A stretch of 64,000 nucleotides of DNA from Thiothrix caldifontis (GCF_900107695.1 NZ_FNQP01000003.1:180845-244844), one strand, 5' to 3'; shown: positions 36,941 through 45,592, counted from the stretch's first letter. The notes: a model not told the origin generated them from the sequence alone. Numbers and translations: made by a program.

Positions 36941-37573
36941 ATGACGATCAAACCCGCAAACGTCGATCAATACCTGCAAAGCGGCTGTGGTCGCTGCGCG
37001 TTCGGCGGCACACCTCAGTGCAAGGTACACCCGTGGACGGCGGAACTTCGCTTACTGCGGGAAATCGTGCAGGCATCCGGTTTAACCGAAGAAATAAAAT
37101 GGAGCATTCCCTGCTACACGCACGCTGGCAAAAACATCCTGCTGCTGAGTGCGCTGAAGGATAGCGTGACCCTTGCCTTTTTTCGGGGTGCAGAAATGCT
37201 AGACCCCGACCATATTCTGGAAAAACCCGGTGAAAACTCCCGTTTCGCCCGCTACATGCGTTTCACGGATACGCAATCCATTGCCGCACTGAAACACGCG
37301 ATTCCTGCCTACATTCAGGAGGCCATAGCGCTTGAAAACGCCGGGAGGAAAGCGGATACCCGCTCTGATGCGCCGCTGGAATATCCTGAAGAACTGACCC
37401 AACTGTTTGCTGCAAACCCCGCTTTTGCACAAGCTTTCGCCGCACTCACACCGGGGCGGCAACGCGGTTATCTGTTGCATTTCACCTCGGCGAAACATTC
37501 AACCACCCGAACGGCCCGCATTGAAAAGTGTGTGCCGAAGATTTTCAGTGGCAAGGGCTGGAACGAACAGTAA
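36941..37573 (+). CDS. DUF1801/YdeI-family protein
   Basis: 210 residues. The N-terminal half has WTAELRLLREIVQASGLTEEIKW, IPCYTHAGKNILLLSALKDSVTLAFFRGA, the DUF1801 fold; the C-terminal half has the YdeI tail YPEELTQLFAANPAFAQAFAALTPGRQRGYL and SAKHSTTRTARIEKCVPKIFSGKGW (split motifs). Members are linked to antibiotic or bacteriocin tolerance; the mechanism is unknown. Co-transcribed with the short YdeI gene before it. Confidence 0.9.
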   Translation: MTIKPANVDQYLQSGCGRCAFGGTPQCKVHPWTAELRLLREIVQASGLTEEIKWSIPCYTHAGKNILLLSALKDSVTLAFFRGAEMLDPDHILEKPGENSRFARYMRFTDTQSIAALKHAIPAYIQEAIALENAGRKADTRSDAPLEYPEELTQLFAANPAFAQAFAALTPGRQRGYLLHFTSAKHSTTRTARIEKCVPKIFSGKGWNEQ

Positions 37574-37632
37574 CAATTCACTTGTGGGTTGGCCTCCAGT
37601 TTTTCCTGTTGCTCAGCGGTCTTCGCCAAGCG

Positions 37633-38067
37633 TCAATGCTGGTCAGTCTGGTTGGGTCGGTCATGCGTATCTCCTGTGTTGGCTGTGTCGGAAAACGGCG
37701 ACTTGCTGACGAACAGGTTGTCCAGCCGGTAAGCCTCCTTCAGCGCAGCGAGCGCAGGTGGCAATTCAAGCTGCAAGCGGATTAGCCGTGCCGCTGCCCT
37801 GCAAGTGTCAGGCTGGTCACGGCGGATACCCAGCGTCGAGAAATCTTCCCCGCCCTTGCCGCTGGCGAGGATAGTGAAATCTTCCGGCTGGGTGCAGCCA
37901 TTGCTCTGCACTTCGATGGTGATGTAGGTGTCATCGAATTGCGCACTGTACAGCGGCTCCAGTTGGGTGGTGTTTTCAGCGTTGGTGCTGCCTGCGAGGG
38001 TGGTCAGGATGATGCCAATGGCTAATAAGGGTTTCATGATGATGCCAATGGCTAATAAGGGTTTCAT
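37633..38067 (-). CDS. Hypothetical secreted protein with duplicated signal-peptide segment
   Basis: 144 residues from ATG 38067 (GGAGC upstream). The N-terminus reads MKPLLAIGII twice in a row, then LTTLAGSTNA, so the hydrophobic core is doubled. The cause is an exact 30-base tandem repeat at DNA level (38011-38070). The mature part is small, with two cysteines (SNGCTQPE and DTCRAA). No family recognised. The second copy's own ATG (38037) has no ribosome site. Confidence 0.7.
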   Translation of the reverse strand: MKPLLAIGIIMKPLLAIGIILTTLAGSTNAENTTQLEPLYSAQFDDTYITIEVQSNGCTQPEDFTILASGKGGEDFSTLGIRRDQPDTCRAAARLIRLQLELPPALAALKEAYRLDNLFVSKSPFSDTANTGDTHDRPNQTDQH

Positions 38068-38070
38068 GAT
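38011..38070. repeat. Exact 30-base tandem duplication
   Basis: Two adjacent identical copies (38011-38040 and 38041-38070) of a 30-base unit that codes for ten residues, keeping the reading frame. They lie in the signal-peptide part of the gene at 37633-38067. Confidence 0.95.
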
Positions 38071-38256
38071 GATGCTCCATGTTTGAAACAGTTCAGGTTC
38101 CATCATGCGCTTTTTGCACGGCTGCTTCATCCCACTTTTTCATGCTGAACATGGCGCGGCGTATGGGGTCAGCGTTAACCTAACTGTTATTGTTATTCTG
38201 GAAACAGCGTGTCAACATCGTGAGCCATCCAAACCAACTGTTAGCGGTGAACTACC

Positions 38257-38694
38257 ATGGGCATGACTTACTGGCTGAATGTACGCGACGGCGACACGAT
38301 TGAAAGCGAAGAAAACGACCTGTCAGCCACTTGTAAATTGACGGATACGCTGGACAAGGTTTGTCTGGAGCTTGGCGTGCGGGCAGTCAGCGAATTTGTT
38401 GACGGCACCGAAATGAGTATGGAATACGAGGACGAGTTTGATGTGCCTGATGATGACGTGCTGTATGAAGAAGGCAAACGCTCTTATCCGTTGGACGAAA
38501 TGCACTGGTGTGAGGCCAATAGCGGGTTGGATACCTTCCGCGCCTTGCAAGCCAGCCTGAGTGAATCGCCTGAAAACTTCGGGTTTGACCTCGACGATAT
38601 TGACATGCTTGCGGCGGAACTGGATGAAATCATTGAGCTATTGGAAGAAGCTGCTAGTCAGGGGCGAACGTTCCATCTGGAACTGTTAGGATAG
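38257..38694 (+). CDS. Hypothetical acidic protein
   Basis: 145 residues, strongly acidic (runs such as EYEDEFDVPDDDVLYEE and DLDDIDMLAAELDEIIELLEE), no signal peptide. MGMTYWLNVRDGDTIESEEND at the start suggests a cytosolic immunity-like or regulatory protein, but I cannot assign a family. ATG 38263 is an alternative start. It precedes rsgA by 36 bases on the same strand. Confidence 0.65.
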   Translation: MGMTYWLNVRDGDTIESEENDLSATCKLTDTLDKVCLELGVRAVSEFVDGTEMSMEYEDEFDVPDDDVLYEEGKRSYPLDEMHWCEANSGLDTFRALQASLSESPENFGFDLDDIDMLAAELDEIIELLEEAASQGRTFHLELLG

Positions 38695-38730
38695 TGGATT
38701 TGACCACGATCCCGTAAGGGTGGCATAGCC

Positions 38731-39801
38731 ATGCAAATCACACATCTCCATGAACTGGGATGGAACCATTTTTTCCAGTCACAACTGACACTGGAAGCAC
38801 TCGCAACCAGCTTGCCGTTCCGGGTCACGGGCGTGCAACGCAACCTGATTGAATGCCTGGGGCTGGATGTGCAGGGGCAAGCGCAATCCGTCCCGCTTTC
38901 CACCTACCCGTGGCGGCACGAAGCGCCTGAAAATCACCCCACGGTCGGCGACTGGCTGCTGCTGGACAGGGACTTGCAGCCGCTGCACCTGCTGGAACGT
39001 AAAACCTTGATTAAACGCCGCAGTGCAGGCAGTGAAGCGGTGCTGCAACTGATCGCCGCCAATATCGACACGCTGTTCGTAGTGACTTCCTGCAATGAGG
39101 AATTCAGCCTCAACCGGCTGGAACGCTATCTGGCGTTAGCAGCAGAGGCTGCGATTGATGTGGTGGTGGTGCTGACCAAGAAAGACCTGTGCGCGGATAC
39201 CTCGGTGTATGTGGATGCGCTGCGCAAGCCTTACCCCAACCTGCCGATTGAAGTTATCAATGGCACTGATGCGCAGGATGTTGCAGCACTTGCCATGTGG
39301 TGCAGCACTGGGCAAACCGTTGCTTTGCTGGGTTCATCCGGCGTGGGCAAGTCCACCCTCCTCAACAGCCTGCAAGGGGATGACGGGCAGGCAACTGCAC
39401 CCATCCGGGAAAAGGACAGCAAAGGGCGGCATACCACCACCTCCCGCAGCCTGCACCGCTTGCAGGGCGGCGGCATCCTGCTGGATACGCCGGGAATGCG
39501 TGAGTTGCAAATGGTGGATTGTGAGGAGGGGATTCAATCCACTTTCGCCGACATTGAGCAACTGGCACGGCAATGCCATTTCCACGACTGCCAGCATCTG
39601 GCTGAACCGGGGTGCGCCGTCCGGCAAGCGGTCGAGACTGGCGAGCTGGAACAACGGCGGCTGGACAATTACCACAAGTTGCTGGCAGAACAGGCTCGCA
39701 ACAGTGGGTCGGTCGCGGAACGACGTGAGCAGGATCGGGCGTTGGGGCGTTTCTACAAGCAGGCGAAAGCGTCTGCCAAACGCTTTAAATCGCGGGATTA
39801 G
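38731..39801 (+). CDS. rsgA: Ribosome small subunit-dependent GTPase A
   Basis: 356 residues. Circularly permuted GTPase order is visible: G4 LTKKDLC, then G1 GSSGVGKSTLLNSL, then G3 DTPGMRE. An N-terminal OB-fold and a C-terminal zinc site (QCHFHDCQHLAEPGCAV) complete the family pattern. RsgA assists late 30S assembly and hydrolyses GTP on the ribosome. AAGGGTGG precedes the ATG at normal spacing. Confidence 0.96.
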   Translation: MQITHLHELGWNHFFQSQLTLEALATSLPFRVTGVQRNLIECLGLDVQGQAQSVPLSTYPWRHEAPENHPTVGDWLLLDRDLQPLHLLERKTLIKRRSAGSEAVLQLIAANIDTLFVVTSCNEEFSLNRLERYLALAAEAAIDVVVVLTKKDLCADTSVYVDALRKPYPNLPIEVINGTDAQDVAALAMWCSTGQTVALLGSSGVGKSTLLNSLQGDDGQATAPIREKDSKGRHTTTSRSLHRLQGGGILLDTPGMRELQMVDCEEGIQSTFADIEQLARQCHFHDCQHLAEPGCAVRQAVETGELEQRRLDNYHKLLAEQARNSGSVAERREQDRALGRFYKQAKASAKRFKSRD

Positions 39802-39939
39802 GCGGCGCGGTACTTTGAGCCTTGTGTATAAAGTCATGGGGTCTTGGAGGATGAATGCTGGAAGGTAACCGCTTTGTCATCTTGCTCCCCTTGTATTGTC
39901 CTATGCTTAAGGTATCAGGTTTCAATGGGAGATACAGTC

Positions 39940-40989
39940 ATGAAAAATCTGGAAACGTTGTTGGGCACAGAAGCGCAATTCCTGCTTGCCCACGAATGCC
40001 AAACCATCCCCAAAGCGCAATTGCATCTGCCGGGGTCGGATTTCGTCGACCGGGTGGTTAGTCAGTCAGACCGCAGCCCGGTGGTGTTGCGTAACCTGCA
40101 AATGCTGTTCAACCATGGGCGGTTGGCGGGTACAGGCTATCTGTCGATCCTGCCGGTTGACCAAGGGGTGGAACATGCCGGGGGTGCATCGTTTGCACCC
40201 AACCCGATCTATTTCGACCCGGCCAATATCGTTGAGTTGGCACTTGAAGGTGGCTGCAACGCGGTGGCCTCTACCTTTGGTGTGCTAGCCTCCGTCAGCC
40301 GCAAGTATGCACACAAAATCCCGTTTGTGGTGAAGTTCAACCATAACGAAATGCTGACCTACCCGACCATGCACGACCAGACCCTGTTCGCCAGCGTGCA
40401 GCAGGCGTTCGATCTGGGGGCAGTGGCAGTGGGTGCGACCGTGTATTTCGGAGCACCGGAATCCCGCCGCCAGATCCAGGAAGTCAGCGAAGCGTTTGAA
40501 CTGGCGCACCAGCTTGGCATGGTCACGGTGCTGTGGGCATATTTACGCAATTCCGCCTTCAAGCACGAAGGGGTGGATTACCACACTGCTGCCGACCTGA
40601 CCGGGCAGGCCAACCATCTGGCTGCTACCATTGGTGCGGATATTGTTAAACAGAAACAGGCGGAAGGTAACGGCGGCTACAATGCCATCAAGTTCGGCAA
40701 AACCCACCCGAAAGTGTATTCCGACCTCACATCGGAACATCCGATTGATCTGGTGCGTTATCAGGTCGCCAACTGTTACATGGGGCGCATTGGCATGATC
40801 AATTCCGGCGGCCCCTCAGGAACCGATGACCTGCATCAGGCCGTGCGCACCGCTGTCATCAATAAGCGGGCGGGCGGAATGGGCTTGATTTCCGGGCGTA
40901 AGTCATTCCAGAAACCGATGGTTGAAGGCATTGAATTGCTGAATGCGATTCAGGATGTGTATTTGTCGGAGAAGGTGACGGTTGCTTGA
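39940..40989 (+). CDS. fbaB: Fructose-bisphosphate aldolase class I (DhnA/FbaB type)
   Basis: 349 residues from ATG 39940 with GGGAG 8 bases before; an earlier ATG at 39925 would place the site inside the gene. [61 protein letters not shown] and GRKSFQKPM give the class I (Schiff base) bacterial/archaeal type; the Lys of DIVKQK is the likely catalytic Lys. It cleaves fructose-1,6-bisphosphate in glycolysis or makes it in gluconeogenesis. Confidence 0.94.
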   Translation: MKNLETLLGTEAQFLLAHECQTIPKAQLHLPGSDFVDRVVSQSDRSPVVLRNLQMLFNHGRLAGTGYLSILPVDQGVEHAGGASFAPNPIYFDPANIVELALEGGCNAVASTFGVLASVSRKYAHKIPFVVKFNHNEMLTYPTMHDQTLFASVQQAFDLGAVAVGATVYFGAPESRRQIQEVSEAFELAHQLGMVTVLWAYLRNSAFKHEGVDYHTAADLTGQANHLAATIGADIVKQKQAEGNGGYNAIKFGKTHPKVYSDLTSEHPIDLVRYQVANCYMGRIGMINSGGPSGTDDLHQAVRTAVINKRAGGMGLISGRKSFQKPMVEGIELLNAIQDVYLSEKVTVA

Positions 40990-41014
40990 ATTCACCGCCT
41001 TAACGGTGGTGTAA
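40990..41014. repeat. Hairpin/19-base repeat after fbaB
   Basis: CGCCTTAACGGTGGTGTAA at 40996-41014 recurs exactly at 47669-47687 inside the DUF6998 gene. With the bases before it, it also folds into a 7-base-pair stem (CACCGCC with GGTGGTG) without a T-run. It marks the junction where the truncated ATPase gene begins. Confidence 0.55.
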
Positions 41015-42185
41015 GGGCGCACGGCAAGTGGGCAAATCCACGCTGGCCTTGCAGTTGGGGATTGAACATTACGTCACGTTGGATGACATCGCCACTTACC
41101 AAAGTGCCAAGGCTGACCCGAAAGGGTTTGTGCTCAGCCTGCCCAAGCCGGTGGTGATTGATGAGGTGCAGCGTGTGCCGGAGTTGTTCGTTGCCATCAA
41201 GGAACAGATTGACCTTGACCGCACGCCGGGGCGGTTTGTGCTGACGGGTTCGAGCAGTTTGCAGGGCTTCCGCGACATTTCCGATTCGCTGGCGGGGCGG
41301 ATTGGGATTGTGGATTTGTATGCCTTTAACCTCAGCGAGATTATCGGGCAACGCTTCAATTTCATTGATCAGGTGTTTTCTGGCGCGGCATTTCCGGCGG
41401 TGGCGCAAGTGACGGATATTGTGCCGCATTTGCTCAAGGGTGGGTTTCCCGAAGTGCAGACGATTGCACACGCTAAAACGCGCATGTTGTGGTTCAGTTC
41501 CTATATTCGCACTTACATTGAGCGTGATTTGCACGACATGGGCAATATCCGCAATCTCGATAGCTTCATGCGCTTGTACCTGTCGCTGGCGTTGCGCAGT
41601 GCCAATCTGCTCAACAAGGCTGATCTGGCGCGGGATTGCCAGCTTGACAATAAAACGCTGGATAATTACCTCGGCATCCTCAAGCACACTTACCAGATTG
41701 CGTTGCTCAAACCGTGGTTTAACCATGCGGCGAAACGGCTGGTGAAAATGCCCAAGGTATTCATGCTCGATAGCGGCATTTTGTGCCATTTGCTCAAGCT
41801 CAGTAGCACGGAGGATTTGCAGCAATCCAGCCAGCGCGGAGCGGTGTATGAAACGTTTGTGTTGAGTGAGTTGGTGAAGGCGAATACTTACGCGACGCAG
41901 CCGGTGGATTTGAGCTTTTACCGCACCAGTGATGGCAAGGAAATCGACTTCGTGCTGGATAACGGCAAAGGGCTGGTGTTGTTGGAAGTGAAGGCGGCGC
42001 ATAGCGTGACTCCGGCGGATTTCCGGCATATCAGCTACTTTATCGGGCAGAATCCGGGGCGGGTGGTACAGGGGATGGTGTTGTATGGGGGGGAACGGGT
42101 GTTGCCGTTTGGGGAGAGTGACGGGGTGAAGTTGTGGGCAGTGCCGTTGGGGATGATGGCGGAGAGCGGGAAAATGGCGGGTTAA
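41004..42185 (+). pseudogene. DUF4143 ATPase, 5'-truncated
   Basis: The open frame after TAA 41001-41003 gives R-W-C-K and then GARQVGKSTLALQL, i.e. the Walker A. About 30-40 residues normally before it are missing. The rest is complete: PVVIDEVQRVPELF (Walker B), FVLTGSSSLQGFRD (sensor region), SLAGRI, IRTYIERDLHD and the DUF4143 nuclease-like end RTSDGKEIDFVLDN and LVLLEVKAA. GTG 41028 lies inside Walker A so cannot be a functional start. Compare the intact homologue at 44338. Confidence 0.85.
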
Positions 42186-42475
42186 GGTACAGTGCCAAGG
42201 CTTGGTGGGGCTTAGGTTTTTCTACAGCATCAACGTCCAACATGATGGGTGCGATGGGGAGTAATCAAAACGGAGTCGCGGGCTGTCACCGCGTCCGTCA
42301 TCGAATAATTTGTTGGATCACTATGAAATAAATCAATTATTAAAATGACACTTGATAGACAAAGAAAAATCATAAGAAACCATATAAATAATTGACAATT
42401 AATATTTTATTCTTGTCTGCTTTTTATCTCTTTTTGTTTTTATAGCTAAGCTGGTGTTTTGATTAAAAATTGCAG
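42186..42475. other. 290-base region between genes, partly AT-rich
   Basis: 42186-42228 has no clear feature; 42229-42318 is the attC-like palindrome listed separately; 42320-42475 is strongly AT-rich without a supported gene. Confidence 0.6.
42229..42318. repeat. attC-like imperfect palindrome, copy 1
   Basis: Bounded by AAC-type and GTT-type boxes (GTCCAAC at 42235-42241, GTTGGAT at 42312-42318, fitting RYYYAAC and GTTRRRY). ATGATGGGTGCGATG in the left arm pairs with CCGCGTCCGTCAT in the right arm, with G-T pairs and one mismatch. The right arm matches copy 2 at about 23 of 26 positions. Shape and size fit integron attC sites, but also other hairpin repeats. Confidence 0.5.
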
Positions 42476-42982
42476 TTATTTATTTTTATCTCCTTTTCTC
42501 CAAATATCATACTCCATAGAGGTGCTTCCATAAAACCCATGTCTGTATTTATCTTGAGGCACTCCAAATTTTCCAATTTCTTCTTTCGTTGGGTTTTTTT
42601 TGAGATATTCAAGGATTTCTTTATTTTGAATGATTGATTCTTTTGTCTGGGGTATCGGTCTTTCTTTGTGTGATATTTTTACTGGCTCATTAGAAAATTT
42701 ATTAACTGATTTTCTAATGTTTTTACCTTTAATTCTAACTTCTTGAGTGTCTACTTTACTGGTTTTGAAGTAAGAGGCGGTAATGATTGTTTTTGGTTTG
42801 ATATTTGCCTTAGATATATTTTCATTAGGATGATCTTTGCTGATATGATCTGTAATTAATAAAGCAGGGTATGCTATATTGCAAAAAGGACAGCGTACCG
42901 TTGAATTTTTTAAGGCATATTTTTTCTCTGATGGGGAGATGCCTCCTTTCTTCTTTCCATATTTCCTTGTTTCTCGTTTCAC
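42476..42982 (-). CDS. Hypothetical protein with C2H2-like zinc-binding motif
   Basis: 168 residues, very Lys-rich and AT-rich coding. A Cys-Cys-His-His pattern is visible in VRCPFCNIAYPALLITDHISKDH (Cys-X2-Cys, His-X4-His). The C-terminal EEIGKFGVPQDKYRHGFYG has no known match to me. Lies between the two attC-like palindromes, with its 3' end towards copy 1, as a cassette gene would. No ribosome-binding site is evident in the AT-rich leader. Function unknown. Confidence 0.6.
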   Translation of the reverse strand: MKRETRKYGKKKGGISPSEKKYALKNSTVRCPFCNIAYPALLITDHISKDHPNENISKANIKPKTIITASYFKTSKVDTQEVRIKGKNIRKSVNKFSNEPVKISHKERPIPQTKESIIQNKEILEYLKKNPTKEEIGKFGVPQDKYRHGFYGSTSMEYDIWRKGDKNK

Positions 42983-43001
42983 TTTTTGTGCCTCTCTGTA
43001 T

Positions 43002-43091
43002 AGCCAACGTCAATATGACGGGCGCGGCGGGGAATAAGCTGTTAAGAATCGTGGGCTGTCACTGCGTTCGTCGTCGATATTCTCGTTAGTT
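43002..43091. repeat. attC-like imperfect palindrome, copy 2
   Basis: Bounded by CCAAC (43004-43008) and GTTAG (43085-43089). The left arm CCAACG..AATAT..GACGGGCGCGG pairs with the right arm ..CTGCGTTCGTC..ATATT..CGTTAG with G-T pairs and a few bulged bases on one strand. It is diverged from copy 1 but clearly homologous. The GTT box overlaps the stop of the 92-residue gene at 43086. Confidence 0.5.
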
Positions 43092-43364
43092 TTTTCTATT
43101 TTTCCCAAGACCAAATCCTCCGCCAGAAATCACTAATCCTTTATCAAAAATATCATTTTTTTTTGTTATTATTATTGTATTTTGCTTAGATTCACTTATT
43201 AATCTGTTTCTATTGGATATTTCATGCTTTAATATGCTTATTGTTTTCTTTATTGATTTTGCTGTGCTTTTAACCAATTTATCCGTGTCTATATAAGTTT
43301 CAATACATTCAATTGCTTTTGATATTTCGTCAACTTCTTTTCTAAGTTTTTCTTTGCTTTTCAT
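43086..43364 (-). CDS. Hypothetical Lys/Ile-rich protein
   Basis: 92 residues, AT-rich, predicted mostly helical with heptad-like spacing in EKLRKEVDEISKAIECIETYI and NRNRLISESKQNTIII; ends GLVISGGGFGLGKNRKN. No family recognised. It ends at the attC-like copy 2, in the position a cassette gene would have. Low codon-usage similarity to the surrounding genes suggests transfer. Confidence 0.5.
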   Translation of the reverse strand: MKSKEKLRKEVDEISKAIECIETYIDTDKLVKSTAKSIKKTISILKHEISNRNRLISESKQNTIIITKKNDIFDKGLVISGGGFGLGKNRKN

Positions 43365-43449
43365 ATGCTTATTATTAATTTTAAATAAAAAACTATAAGT
43401 ATATTTTTTTTAAAATTAAAGAATTTAAATTAGAGGGTATTGATGAGCT

Positions 43450-43920
43450 TTAAAATGATTTTTTATTTTTGAAGTCATTGATTTTCAATTCTTTGACTAT
43501 TTTAAAAATTGATTCAGCCACCCCAAGGCTTGCTAAATCAATATCATGCCACGTTGAAATAGGCTTACCGTCAGTTGGTAAAGCCTGCAACTTTCCATAG
43601 GGTGAAGCTGTCCAAGCGCACGGCCTAAGAATAACTGGTATTACAATAGCTTCACCATTTGCATTTTTTTCCAAAGCTTGCTTTCCCTCAATTTCATAGC
43701 AATACCGAGACTCAATAAAGTGAGGACTTAGAAAAAGTAAAATTATTTTTGCATTTTTTAAGCGAATATCTATTGTGTCTTTCCACTGTTCTCCAGGAGG
43801 AATCATTCGATCATACCACTTTAGTAAATGACCTTCCCGTTCATAAACGATCATTTGCCTTCTTACTTCATTCATAAGTAGCTCATCTTCATGAGCGTAA
43901 GAAAAGAATATTTCGACCAT
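43450..43920 (-). CDS. TIR-domain protein
   Basis: 156 residues. Opens MVEIFFSYAHEDELLMNEVRRQM, has WYDRMIPPGEQWKDTIDIRL, IILLFLSPHFIESRYCYEIEGKQAL and VIPVILRPCAW, the TIR_2 pattern. In many bacterial TIR proteins the Glu of CYEIE is the NADase catalytic residue; that is a family inference. TIR genes often act in antiphage systems, but no partner sensor is visible next to it. AT-rich and probably acquired; whether it belongs to the attC-like cassette set is uncertain because no palindrome lies right after its stop. Confidence 0.85.
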   Translation of the reverse strand: MVEIFFSYAHEDELLMNEVRRQMIVYEREGHLLKWYDRMIPPGEQWKDTIDIRLKNAKIILLFLSPHFIESRYCYEIEGKQALEKNANGEAIVIPVILRPCAWTASPYGKLQALPTDGKPISTWHDIDLASLGVAESIFKIVKELKINDFKNKKSF

Positions 43921-44337
43921 GTTTGACTTTTTATAAAACTAACAGTTTGCTATTCGGCGTTCAGAAATATCAGAATATACGGCTTCCATTTAACCAATAA
44001 GCAGAAACTGCCTATCTGGTTCTAGTAGCGTTCGCCTAGTCTGGGATTGTCGTTGCTGTCTTCTGATTCACGCCTGCCGTACATACACCGATGCCATACG
44101 GGGAATCGCTGACACGCTACCGCCCTACTGCGCCGAAACCAGCATAGGGTCAGTCGCGTGTTGTTATGATTGGTATGGCGTGTGTTGGGTTGTCGCCAAT
44201 GTTTGACGAATTGCCTGAAACTCTATCATAAGTTAGTAAAAAATACCCACTAATAACGCCCGCATTCGTGTTTATAACTGTCAACATCAATCTCTTCGAC
44301 ACCCGAAACACGATGTTTACCTTGCAAATTGGGGAGT
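43921..44337. other. 417-base intergenic region
   Basis: Between the leftward TIR gene and the rightward DUF4143 gene. No open frame is supported. It goes from AT-rich to GC-average at about 44000, so it may contain the right border of the transferred segment. I see no attC-like palindrome here, although short GTT/AAC-type boxes occur. Confidence 0.5.
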
Positions 44338-45525
44338 ATGTTCCATAATTTGCAGATGATTACCCGACAGCTATACCCACACCTTGTTGAACATTTGGCA
44401 CAATTTCCCGCAGTAGCCTTACTGGGGCCGCGTCAGGCCGGTAAGACAACGCTGGCGGAAGTGCTGTGTTCACAGCGTGAATCCTGCCTTTACCTTGATC
44501 TGGAAAGCCCGACTGACCGCAATAAGTTGCTTGATCCTGAAGCCTATTTGAGTCAGCACGAAGACAAGTTGGTGATTCTGGATGAAGTGCAACGTTTGCC
44601 AGAACTGTTCCAGCCGTTACGCAGCCTGATTGATCGCGGCAGGAAAAAAGGGCTGCATCATGGACGCTTCCTGTTGCTGGGTTCTGCTTCTGGTGATTTG
44701 CTGCGGCAATCGGGTGAAAGCCTCGCGGGGCGGATTGCGTATCTGGAATTGCCACCGTTTCAGGTGATTGAAACACCACCTGCCGCGCAGGATGTGCTGT
44801 GGGTACGCGGCGGTTTCCCCACCAGTTTTCTGGCAGCGAATGACCGGCAAAGTGTCGTGTGGCGGCAAAACCTAATCAGCACTTACCTTGAACGTGATAT
44901 TCCCTCTTACGGCACACGGATTCCGGCGGAAACCTTGCGGCGTTTCTGGACAATGCTGGCACACAATCAAGGTGGAATGCTCAACGTGTCGCAGTTGGGT
45001 AAAAACCTAATGGTGGATACCAAAACCGTGAGTCGCTATCTCGATTTATTGGTCGATTTGCTGCTGGTAAGACGGGTATTGCCTTGGCATAGCAACGTAG
45101 GCAAGCGTTTGGTGAAATCCCCCAAGGTGTATATCCGTGACAGTGGTCTGGTTCATGCCTTGCTGGGTATCCACGATGCCGATACCTTGTTGGGGCATCC
45201 CGTGGTGGGTAACAGTTGGGAAGGTTTTTGCATGGAAAACCTGCTGAATGCTGCTCCCTTTAATACCACATCGGGTTTTTACCGCAGCAGTGCGGGGGCA
45301 GAAGTTGATCTGTTGCTGGATATTGCTGGGCAAGGTTTGTGGGCGATCGAAATCAAACGCTCTGCCACAGCCAAGCCGCGCCGTGGTTTTTATCAGGCGT
45401 GTGAAGACCTGCAACCAGCCAAACGTTTGTTGGTGTATCCGGGCAACGAACGCTACCCGATTGGCGAGGGTGTGGAAGTGGTGGGATTGCGCTTGCTGGT
45501 GGAGCAATTGCAGCAGTTGGTGTGA
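44338..45525 (+). CDS. DUF4143 ATPase
   Basis: 395 residues. Complete version of the family: an N-terminal segment before Walker A (LLGPRQAGKTTLAEVL), Walker B LVILDEVQRLPELFQPLRSL, the GSASGDLL sensor, SLAGRIAYLELPPF, ISTYLERDIPSYGTRIPAE and a C-terminal nuclease-like domain (FYRSSAGAEVDLLLD, WAIEIKRS, E-x-K motif). Start uncertain: ATG 44338 follows GGGGAG too closely, ATG 44356 lacks a site. Role unknown, often associated with mobile or toxin-like loci. Followed directly by an alkB remnant and hipBA. Confidence 0.85.
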   Translation: MFHNLQMITRQLYPHLVEHLAQFPAVALLGPRQAGKTTLAEVLCSQRESCLYLDLESPTDRNKLLDPEAYLSQHEDKLVILDEVQRLPELFQPLRSLIDRGRKKGLHHGRFLLLGSASGDLLRQSGESLAGRIAYLELPPFQVIETPPAAQDVLWVRGGFPTSFLAANDRQSVVWRQNLISTYLERDIPSYGTRIPAETLRRFWTMLAHNQGGMLNVSQLGKNLMVDTKTVSRYLDLLVDLLLVRRVLPWHSNVGKRLVKSPKVYIRDSGLVHALLGIHDADTLLGHPVVGNSWEGFCMENLLNAAPFNTTSGFYRSSAGAEVDLLLDIAGQGLWAIEIKRSATAKPRRGFYQACEDLQPAKRLLVYPGNERYPIGEGVEVVGLRLLVEQLQQLV

Positions 45526-45526
45526 C

Positions 45527-45592
45527 TGTGCGGCGATGTGGTGGTATGGGGCGGGGGAACGCCTCAATTTGACGTTCCGGCAAGCGTTGTGA
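45527..45592 (+). pseudogene. alkB: alkB remnant (3' end, internally deleted)
   Basis: Immediately after the DUF4143 stop, CTG-TGC-GGCGATGTGGTGGT and on to TCAA-TTGACGTT-CGGCA matches two separated pieces of the intact alkB end at 49169-49298: the part coding HGDVVVWG and the part coding INLTFRQGL. About 70 bases between them are missing and the two pieces are in different frames. Short but position-specific, so a genuine remnant of alkB. Confidence 0.65.

Noticed and set aside
40992..42029. 345-codon minus-strand frame across the truncated DUF4143 gene
   Set aside because: It is the reverse of a recognisable ATPase; its His/Arg/Gln composition is typical of antisense frames.
42040..42243. 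Pro/Ser-rich minus-strand frame
   Set aside because: Low-complexity antisense of the DUF4143 end; no start signal.
43930..44200. Short AAC and GTT boxes that could mark a third attC-like site
   Set aside because: Boxes are more than 180 bases apart or without pairing arms; no palindrome resembling the two listed copies.
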